This document shows, piece by piece, positions 55,101-64,000 of a stretch of 64,000 nt of DNA. Under the pieces are notes generated by a model. It did not search any database, was not told the DNA's origin, and was given only the letters and a program-made list of their open reading frames with translations. The DNA comes from Nemopilema nomurai (lineage: Eukaryota > Cnidaria > Scyphozoa > Rhizostomeae > Rhizostomatidae). Position numbers and translations under genes: made by a program. How positions within the stretch are numbered: position 1 is the first letter of the stretch; every line of letters starts with the position of its first letter. The DNA lies in the NCBI GenBank assembly GCA_003864495.1, contig ML133502.1:868001-932000 (forward strand), given 5' to 3'.

Positions 55101-58100
55101 ATAAACAACTAAACGTCAATGAAGCCACAAGTATATAGTTGCATATAAAATCGAATAAATAAGAATAGATTTTCATGGGCGTTAAAAGACTGACGTTCAG
55201 TGATTCCTAACTCCAAAGAAAAGCTTTATAAAAACAAACCTGGCCTTGTTAATTAAAAAACACCCTTACCTCTTGTCTTTTCTTCTTGTATGTTGTACTT
55301 TTACCACGAAGTTTGCTTACATATCTTTTAAACTAGAACAAAAAATACAAACAATATCAGAGCAGATCATAAAATAGTCGTGACGACCCTTAAATAGCAG
55401 AGAACGCCAAAACAGAGACATTGTAGGCAAAAGAGGCTGAAGATTTGTTAAAAAGCTATTCAAGTAACTTCCACTGATTGGGGCTGTCCAAGGATAAATA
55501 GCAAGTTCTAAGTCTCGCTTTCTTCACCGACGATTGGCTACGCATTGAGGGAGGGGACTGTTATGAAAAAAGGCCACGTGCTGTTCATCTTTGGAAAGAA
55601 AAAGAGCAACGGAGAAACAAAGCATGATTGCTGTATGACTGGTTGAAATTTCACATGGGCTTTCACACATTGGGCTATGAGAAAACCTGACACTATAAAA
55701 CAGGACATTTCGAACTTAAGCAACAGACTCGTGACATCAGATGGTTTACAAAATTGACATGTCACATAAATCCAAAGACATACTTCAAGGGGTCAATAAG
55801 CATAAAGGCATTTGCTGACACTGAATAAAAGACCAAGAAAAGCTGGAGAACAACACAAGATAATGATATATTGCTTGATGCATCGGAGAATCCAATAACG
55901 ATCAGCACTTGCTTCAAGCCCCCTTTGGAATGTAATTTAAGATGGTAAAATATGCTAAGATAATTACATCATCTCCTTTCAAGATTTCCACACCGTCGGT
56001 TTCTTTCAATTGTTGCCTTTTATCCTTTAGTTCTTCTTCCGCATTATGAAGCTTAAATTGAGTAAGTATCAAAGATTTACTAATTGAGACAAGTGATAAT
56101 TAACACCAACTGAATACAACTCTGTATTCTTTATGATAAAAAGAGAATGAAAATATCTCTTTTGAAGCTACTATTCCAGCCCAATAATCTGCAGCTGATT
56201 TAATTGAATTAAAATATAAAATCTTCTTAAGTTCTCAAACGTATCAACAAAGTTAAAAAAAATGCTGTAACTAGATTGCACCCAAATTAAATTAACAGTT
56301 CCATGCATATTAGATAACATAGAACAGCTAAGACCGCACATATCAAAGTTTGGTTATCTAATCTTTTTCATAAAATCTGATCTCTTCTTTAGAAGTAGGA
56401 TGAGTTATCCAAACCCTCAAAAAAACTTCAATCACTATCAAGTGAACATTATTAATGCATACATCACATTTTGAGCTTATTTGACTACCTAATCTTTCTA
56501 CCAGCAACCAAGACTCACTCGACTGCATGTCTACGTATATATTTAGCCCCCGTCTGACTTTGCTCTCTACCAGTAGTCATTATTGATTTGACTGCATCAT
56601 TTGTACCAAATCCAAGCCAGAATACAATCAAAAGACGGAGTACCTCATCTGTAGCCTCTTGCATCTTCTCTGCAGCAGAACTCTTTTTGTTTGCTATCAC
56701 TGCTGCCTAAAGCACGAGAGAATTAAAACTTCCAGTGGGGTCCATGTTCTCTCTTGGACATTCATACAGAATGACTAAGGGGCACATGACCACAGCCTAG
56801 ACACAAGAGTTTCCCATTTCAGAGGGTAGAGCATGTATACTATATTTGATTTCAATGTGCTGCCCCCATAAAATGCATACCCCCACAATGGCCTGTACTA
56901 GCAATAATAGCTTTAAGCATAAACCTTGAACACTTCACAGCTTATTGACAAAACCTTTCGAGCTTACCTGAAATCATATTTGGAATGTAAAGCGATACCA
57001 AATTTTAGGCAAATAAAAAGCCACCTTGCGACCCATTAATTCCTTCAGTAGCAAATCATGAACGACTCAAATAAAGAACTTTTGAAATCTCATTATAAAA
57101 AGAGAGTAAAGGATGTTTACCGAGATAAAGATAAAATTTCTAAGTCAGTAGTTTAATTAGTAAAGCAAAACAATTAGTGAGCAGCCAAATTAGAAAATTT
57201 TTGTGCATCATATAAATGAATTACCAGGTTGGCGACATTGAACATGATACGAGAGATGATCAACAAAATATAGTAAAAAGGTAAGTTAACAATTAATGAG
57301 TTAACGATGAATAAGTCGTATTACCTGCTGCCTAAAAACTGAAAGTTTATCATCAATCGGATCACCTTGAACCATCCGCTTCTCGACTAAACTGTTTATC
57401 TCCGCCGAGAGATCTTTGATCTAGTAGAAAATTCACTTTCGTCGCGTAGGAGGTAAAAATTCACCATTGAAAAATTCAACGTATAATATAAATATTATAC
57501 AAACAGAAAACAGGAGCACGTTTGGGAAATTATTAAGTTGGACTAACGTATGAAACTTTGATGACAGGCATTTAGAAGCTAGAACGTGCATTTAGAAGGT
57601 AGGAAGGACATTTAGAAGGTAGGACGTACTAGCTCAAATAATTATTGAAAGTCGAATTCGACTGCACGTGACTGCAAAAATAAAAATCTTACAACACGAT
57701 TAGGAGTCAAATCAAACCTTGGCGTTCAGGGTATCCAGATCAGACAAACTCATGGCAGGGGAGTTGGCAACTTTCTGCAAATTCTCAGCATACTTCTTCT
57801 TTGTTTCTATTTCCTAAGATGAAAGAAAAAACGAGGTGGATAAAACAGGAGAATACAGAAACTAAAAGCTATTTGCAAACCACAAAAAGGCATTTACTAT
57901 CCCAACTTCTTTTAGGCAAATTAAGTCTGTGATTGATAATAAAAGTGATTTCTTTAGCACTTTCTCTATTATCATTAAATTCCCATTAATGATGGTTATT
58001 AAATAAACATCACTTGATAATCACTACAGAAAATAAGCTATTGAGTCCCATCCTGGGAAAATACATAATCAGCATACTTAAAGGGAATAGAAGCGAATAA

Positions 58101-61100
58101 TACTTTCACTTTCTAGAAATAGACAGTACAGAGCCTGCGCTGTGTAGTCACATTGTAACTGTGCACGTGAAGATGATTCAAAGGCATATCGCGTGCAATC
58201 TACAGTGGAAGTGACCACGTGAAATGGTAGACGGATACTTGTGATTGGTTGACGTTTGATTGACAGTTCGAGTTTGTGATTGACAGTGCCGTGGAATACC
58301 AACTCATTACTGCATCGGCAATTGCTTTCCTTAGGTATCATAACAATAATAGGCCGGCACAAAGAAATACTTAGAGCATCCTTTTGATACAACCTTAAAC
58401 AAAGCCATACCTTGGGTATTTTATCGTGGCACAGATATGAGTTGACCTGGTTCTCCTCCTCAACTTTCTTTACCAGTCCTTGAAAATGTTACAGAAACGT
58501 CTTACTAATTGCATCCTAATGCAGACAGGTGACAAATTGCAGAAAACTTTTTTAAAACTTCTTCAGATGATAGTTCAAAGATCGATCAACAAGAATGGAG
58601 GAAAGGGACTAACAGATAACTAGTAACGCTAGCACCCCAATCATTGTCAAGGGATGTTAGTTAGTCCACTCACAAACTGGCACAACAAGGCATACATGTC
58701 TTTCTACAAGTATGCTGTGTTGTTGTTCTATAACAAGCGCTGTTATTGTGACGTATTTCACGATACCTTCAGCTGTGATACCCATGCCGGCTGTTCGAAT
58801 GTCTTGCAACTGCACGGTCAATCGCTGAAGCTTTTGTTGGGCGTGGTTCAGCTACAAAAGTTAAAGAAGCTATTTAGAAAGATATTAAATAAAAATACAT
58901 TGTAACTGTCAACTCAAATGCAATCCTCTGCAACCCTTCTATAGTTCTTTAAAATTTTGTGTGTGATGTCATTTGGCTTAAGAATATGACTGAACACTAA
59001 AATGTGTAAATGATCAAGAATATGACTAAACACTAAAATGAGTAAATGATTAAGAATATGACTAAACACTAAAATGTGTAAATGATTGGAATGAGTTTAC
59101 TTCTAAAGTAGAACTAAGGAACGCAAGGAAAACATCTTTCAAAGGAATATAATAATCATATCTTTTTCATCTCATGTACAAACCCCAATGCCACAATGAA
59201 ATGTTCAAAAACATAAGCCAAACACAAACCTGATTTCTTTGAGCAACTTTTTGATCATCTAAAATCTTCTCTCTTTCACGCTCTTTCCTGAGAAGAGCAG
59301 CTGATTGCAATAAGCCATCCTTGCCGGGAACGCTGTCCACCTAAACAAGCAGAGAAACTCCCTTTCAATATAGGCCGAGTAAACAAGGAGGGTGGGTGAC
59401 AAAGCAAGCTATTACTTCAGTGTGTAGTTATTACTTCGGTACGTAGTTATTACTTCAGTAAGAAGTTATTACTTCAGTAAGAAATTATTACTTCAAAACA
59501 TTGTTATCACTTCAGCGGCGAACTGAGATCAGATCTTCATACCTTGGTGCAAGCGCTATACCACATGTAACTGAGATATAATCAGAATATAGTTCAATAT
59601 CTTAGAGTAATATCATTTGCCTGTAGACACAGAAAGCCATCCTTTTTTCCCAAGAAGATCAAAGTTTTTCGAAAAATTGCCAATTTAACCTCAAAAGAGG
59701 CGTGTCGGAGTTAACACAATATCACAAAAATATCTCAAACATTATTGAAACAAAACAATTTCCTACATAATAATTAGATTTCCTAGAAAAGAAAATCAAT
59801 CTACATAGAACAAATTATTTTAAACATAGATGAATGCCTGCAACTTACCCTTTTCTTCACTCTCTCTACCCTTTTCTGCAACTGCTCCCTCTCTTCCTCC
59901 ATTGCTAATATATCCTAGGACATAAATGACAGATTATTATTATTAGCATTGTGCATAGATGTGTTGGAGGAAACTTCAGCTCATGAAAAACGAAGTGTGT
60001 TGGAGAAAATAGAGACTGTGTCCATTAACTGACATGTTATAGTGGAAAATTTGCAACAGTAGGACACAATTTGACATACACAGTGTGGTAAACATGTTGT
60101 AAGTAATCAAGTAAAAACTACTTTACAGTTCCTCTTATTTGCAAAAAACCGTTTGTTGATTGTAAACTAAATGCTATTGGGCTTTTGTTGTTTATTAATA
60201 CCTTTTTTATTTCACTTGCTGATAATCCAGACTGCTTGATATCTTCAGACTCCTTGTGTGTCTCTTTGAACCTGTCCATTAATTCCAAATACTGAAAAAA
60301 CAAATTACTTGAATGGTTACTAAGAATGGCATAAAGCTAGAAAGTAAAGGTGACTTTAAAAAGCACCTGTTCTTTGTTATCTGGAAAACATGTTGGCAAA
60401 AAGGTGTGACTGTTATGTCTGCAGAGAAAAGAATTGTTTAGATTGATAAGCCAGGCATTCAATGAAGAAGAAGAAGAAGAAGAAGAAGAAGAAGAAGAAG
60501 AAGAAGAAGAAGAAGAAGAAGAAGAAGAAGAAGAAGAAGAACAATATTGCATCATAAGAAAAGAAAATTCACAAAACTATATGAAAGAATAGGAAGACAG
60601 AGCAAAGAAAACAATTAAGGTAGTATCAAACGAAAGAATTAAAGACATAGTGTTGTATAAAAAGTGTTGTATAAAAAAGCAGAAAATAGTGTTGTATAAA
60701 AAAGAGCAAATTGACAACTTAACTGCAAAAAATGCTTGACACATTTGATAATAATTAAGATGACGGCTGTTGCACAAATATGCATTCAAAAGGCCAATCT
60801 AAAATGGTGCTCTTGAGTGGTTTCACAACTAGACTAAAAACAATAAGGTAGATTCGAATTTGAGCTGATTTAGTGAGCCAGCAAAAATGGCCCATAAAAA
60901 AGCTAAAAGGCTGCTTCTTGGCAAAAAAGAACCAGCAAAACATACCATCACATGGGCATCATTGACCTCAGCATCAACCAGTATTTCTCCTGGAACCTCC
61001 AGCTTAACTAGGTATCTTGCAACATAGGCTCTTTTCTTTAGGTCCGGCAGTTTTTCCAGTAAGTATTGGAGGATTGGGTAAATGATATGTTTGTCACCTT

Positions 61101-62861
61101 GGACAAGCCCCTGGCGGAATATTGTCCTGTATAAAAGGTAATTTAATTTAGCATTTGATTAGCAAATCATGGAGTAATCAATTTGCAAAAAACCTTTTAG
61201 GAAAAATACTCAAAACTTTGAAAAAGCACTATACTGATACACAGTTACGGAAGTATAAGATGTGGAATGATTCTTTGAGGCTGAAGTAAGTTTTTGGAAA
61301 ATTAATTCAAAGATTGATAACAGCTCATGCCATGGGTTTTAAATTAATACTAAGAAATGCTGTAGAATATCCTAACAAATAACTTACAAGCTACCACCCT
61401 CTGTAGGAGGCTTGTATTTTAGCATTCGAAGGAAGCTGAACATTCTGACAACCCTTTGTTCTGGGTCTTCTTGTCGAATATCTGATGCTTGCTAAAATGT
61501 GAAAAAGACAAAAATGTGATAAAAAAACAAGCAGTCTATTAAAGGATGTTTTTGTGGTAGCTAAAAGCAAGTGTAGCTTGGGGATGGAATAAAAGTAGAG
61601 TTGCTTTCTGAGATAGATAAATTTATAATGAATCACTCTAAAAATTTGGTGTCAGTTTAAGTTATTTCTTGGTAACTTTCTAAGCTAATTGTCATTAATT
61701 CTAGCAGTCTTCATACACAAATTATGCAATTTATATCTGCCATCAACAGGGAAAAAATAGGACAAAGAGGAGGTACTTAATGACCATCTCATCCCTTTTT
61801 GATTGCAAGTCTGGAGAAAGTCAGCTCTAGTATAAGAAACAAAAAAGCATTGAACAGATGTCATTAGCAATCTCTTCACTAGCACCTGTGAATGCCTAAA
61901 ATTTAATAGTTTTACTAGCTATGCATTTTCTGAATAGCATTGGTTCCCTGCAACCTTGGGAGTAGGATAAGGACAGATGGATCTCAAACAGCTCCCAGAT
62001 AATTAGCACCTTGGAAAAGCAATGCTCAGAGTATAATCTCAATTGATCTGGTAATAAAACATTGGGTTATGTGGCCTCTGTGTGAATTTCACTTACCTGT
62101 GGATTTATTTCTGTAAAAACATCATTGAGAACTTGAAGCAGCTGAATATCAGGTAGTGAGTCAAAGCTGTAAAAGCAACATCATTTTCAGATCATCTCAA
62201 ATCAACCCAGACGCAGATACTATCTTAAAAAGGAATAAACACCTTTTGCAGACACATCAGAGAGTTTCAAATTTTTTATATGTCAATTTTAAAGTAAGAG
62301 TTACAATTTCAGGCTCCTATCAAAAAAGATCTTGTCAATCATTTTTTGTTTATAACAATTATCTTAAAACCAGCAGATTTTTGCATGTTTAATATTATGG
62401 TATTTTTCATCTTGTCTGTTTTTTTTCATTTGGTCACTTGTTGCTGACCGTCGATGAGCTGGCTTTTCTAGTCCCAAAAAATGTGATATTCAGTTGTGGG
62501 ATTTCATTTTCAGTTGATACTCTAGTTAAACTGCGATTAAAATATACAGCAATTCTGAACGGTGATGCATTTTCTTGAGTAATTTTGCTTGTTATTGTAG
62601 CTAACATTTCTCCCACCTTCAGATTTTGTAGTTGCAAATTCATAATTTATTTGAATAGTGTCTTTACTTGAACAAAATGCTATATGCGATGCTCAATATT
62701 ACGGCGTTAAAGGATTATCACAATGGAAATTCAGGCAAATTGCACGAGCCTGATGGTTAAAGAGGATGCCAACTCTAATTCACTCACCTTATCAAGTTGT
62801 AGTTTCGATTAAAAGGTGGGCTATTTAAGCCGTCGACTATGAATTTCAGCTGGTCGCTCAT
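49152..62861 (-). CDS. IFT81: IFT81, intraflagellar transport complex B subunit, 677 aa
   Basis: IFT81 pairs with IFT74 in the IFT-B complex and carries tubulin along cilia. Twenty-three coding exons: 62788-62861, 62097-62166, 61388-61491, 60946-61126, 60202-60291, 59849-59914, 59230-59340, 58767-58851, 58411-58478, 57718-57813, 57325-57420, 56644-56706, 55968-56051, 55270-55332, 54899-54985, 54464-54592, 53575-53664, 53106-53192, 52696-52767, 52277-52359, 51510-51555, 49925-49996 and 49152-49268. They total 2034 bases in phase and end in TGA; human IFT81 has 676 residues. The start [13 protein letters not shown] matches the human MSDQIKFIMDSLN. Residues 1 to about 125 form the calponin-homology-like tubulin-binding domain ([32 protein letters not shown]). 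Residues about 150-640 are heptad-rich coiled coil. Conserved landmarks near the end are [30 protein letters not shown] and the terminal EDRLVL. Nothing is missing relative to the family. Confidence 0.97.
50108..50177. repeat. Interrupted TTG repeat in IFT81 intron 21
   Basis: TTG triplets, with a few CGG, TAA and TTC interruptions, run for about 70 bases of the plus strand. Confidence 0.85.
57569..57628. repeat. 20-bp tandem repeat, three copies, IFT81 intron 10
   Basis: CATTTAGAAGGTAGGA-type units start at 57569, 57589 and 57609. The first copy differs at about four positions. Confidence 0.85.
58980..59087. repeat. 36-bp tandem repeat, three copies, IFT81 intron 7
   Basis: Units begin AAGAATATGACT at 58980, 59016 and 59052 and end AATGAT(C/T). 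They differ at only a few positions, so the expansion is recent. Confidence 0.92.
59411..59517. repeat. 19-bp tandem repeat, 5.6 copies, IFT81 intron 6
   Basis: Units begin ATTACTTCAG(T) at 59411, 59430, 59449, 59468 and 59487, with a partial sixth at 59506. The right half of the unit varies more than the left. Confidence 0.9.
60464..60541 (+). repeat. Perfect (GAA)26 microsatellite in IFT81 intron 4
   Basis: Twenty-six uninterrupted GAA triplets lie on the plus strand, TTC on the gene strand, about 170 bases past the IFT81 exon 5 acceptor. Confidence 0.98.
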
Positions 62862-63352
62862 ATCTGTGTAGTTGTGCAACTTTCGTCGCTTTTAAAAAGT
62901 TTTTTGCTCAGACGTTCAGCTTGGTTGGTATAATCAAATTGTCCGCCGCTGGTATGCCCTACACACTGGCTTGCTGTTTCTGTGCGATTACTTTAAGAAT
63001 TATTGATGTACTGCTTCGTATTTTTCCTCAAAACGATATGCATTCGCCATTCTTAATTTAACAGAGAAACAAGCTGCAAGCAACAAGCTCTTTCCACCAT
63101 GGAGATTGCTGGTAAACAAAGTTAAGCTCCTCCAAAGAGCACTACTAAGCCTCGTTTCAAGATGGGCCTCCTTCGTGGCTCAGAAAATTAACTGACAGGG
63201 CTGTACATTCTCGCATCAAAAACAGAGCTATTCTCTGTTTCAAAGTAGTTAAAAAACGGAAGATATATCTGTTAGTTGGAAGAACCTTTTAAGCTATTGC
63301 AAATGCTCATAAATATTTGCGCACACGATGTGATGTCGACCCCAATCGAGTA
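62862..63352. promoter_or_regulatory. Interval between IFT81 and the divergent ORF; expected IFT81 promoter
   Basis: The 491 bases must contain the IFT81 5' UTR or leader intron and promoter. An imperfect dyad AGTTGTGCAACT lies at 62870-62881; its GTTG and CAAC arms recall RFX X-box half sites, but the core spacing is too short for a clear X-box. At 63099 the plus strand has CACCATGG followed by seven codons and TAA. No TATA box stands out. Confidence 0.35.
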
Positions 63353-63724
63353 ATGGCGGAGAGATGTGAGAAGAAAGAGAGTCTTAGAGGTCCCTGTTCT
63401 TCTGCCAGTGAAGCTGATGTGATGTTACGTCGATTGGAGAGAAAATATCAAAGGCTCACAAGCCAGCTTTCAAACGCACTTCTCGAACTAAGAAGTGAAT
63501 GCAAGGCACTGAAACGGGGAAAAGGACATCTGTCTGCTTCAAGAAAGCCAACCGCGGTGTTCGGACTTCACGAGAAAGATTTGAAAAGAAAATAATATAA
63601 TAGGAAACAGCGCGAATGGTATGAGCTACGGAAGTTGAAAAAGAGTAGACAAAAGAATGTTGGAGGTGCTAGAGAAGAGGAAAGCTCGACGAATGATGAC
63701 ATGGACATTGACGGTGTAAACTAG
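63353..63724 (+). pseudogene. Interrupted ORF of unknown function, 80 + 43 codons around one in-frame TAA
   Basis: From ATG 63353 (context GTAATGGCG) the frame encodes 80 residues with a basic, heptad-like middle (MLRRLERKYQRLTSQLSNAL) and stops at TAA 63593-63595. The same frame then stays open for 42 more residues, starting YNRKQREWYELRKLKK and ending DDMDIDGVN, before TAG at 63722. Composition before and after the stop is alike: Lys/Arg/Glu-rich, then an acidic tail. I do not recognise the family. It may be a decayed retrocopy, a gene with an unseen intron, or a real 80-residue protein with a chance extension. It lies head-to-head with IFT81. Confidence 0.35.
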
Positions 63725-64000
63725 TGCATTACGAAGACTGTTCTTTCAAAGTTTTTGTTATAATTAGCTTAAATGTGCATATCTAAAAAGATTTTAAATG
63801 TAGATAAGAGATGAAAAAGAAAAAGTGCCGTTGTCTATGCTTCTTAAATATTTGCTGATTCCACTTTACGCACCAAAGTCACTTAGAAAGCTAGTGATAT
63901 TGTAAACAATGACCCTTTTTGGGACTTTTGCAACCGTATATTAGCAATCACATATGTCCCAATCTCCTCATTTGACTGGGAGACTGCCGATTTCAGTCGT
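63725..64000. other. Right-edge non-coding sequence
   Basis: AT-rich sequence with no open frame or motif I can support. Confidence 0.5.

Noticed and set aside
60337..60555. Poly-serine frame on the minus strand
   Set aside because: The serines come only from the GAA/TTC microsatellite inside IFT81 intron 4.

Overview
The window is nuclear DNA from an animal (metazoan). The genes are split into many short exons with GT..AG introns, the DNA is AT-rich, and mobile elements, tandem repeats and Pol III elements sit between and inside the genes. The protein set (a ciliary transport subunit, a potassium-dependent sodium/calcium exchanger, an SLC38A11-type amino acid transporter and a CRL4 substrate receptor) is animal. 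The high intron density with conserved protein cores suggests an invertebrate, perhaps an early-branching one such as a cnidarian, but the lineage cannot be fixed from this sequence alone.

Four genes can be reconstructed exon by exon, all on the minus strand. (1) 361-3941: the 5' part of a DCAF8-like WD40 gene, running off the left edge. (2) 7493-14975: a complete SLC38A11-like transporter of 16 coding exons and 473 aa. (3) 26928-34731: a complete SLC24 (NCKX) exchanger of 10 coding exons and 647 aa. (4) 49152-62861: a complete IFT81 gene of 23 coding exons and 677 aa. Exon lengths, phases and family alignments agree throughout. The genes belong to unrelated pathways, so their common orientation is not evidence of an operon. 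A plus-strand open frame at 63353 lies head-to-head with IFT81 and is interrupted by one in-frame stop.

The spaces between the genes hold few recognisable genes. The 12 kb between SLC38A11 and SLC24 contains a 313-bp hAT-like MITE with intact terminal inverted repeats and an exact 8-bp target duplication, and a CpG-rich stretch with two CCAAT boxes. The 14.4 kb between SLC24 and IFT81 contains a tRNA-derived SINE, a possible non-LTR retrotransposon scrap, and a tRNA-like gene inside a minisatellite whose repeat core is GTAAGTG. Introns of all three complete genes carry tandem repeats, the most striking being 26 perfect GAA triplets in IFT81 intron 4.

No new defence or biosynthetic system was found. 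The observations most worth checking are the tRNA/GTAAGT array, the MITE, the interrupted ORF beside IFT81, and several unassigned open stretches.
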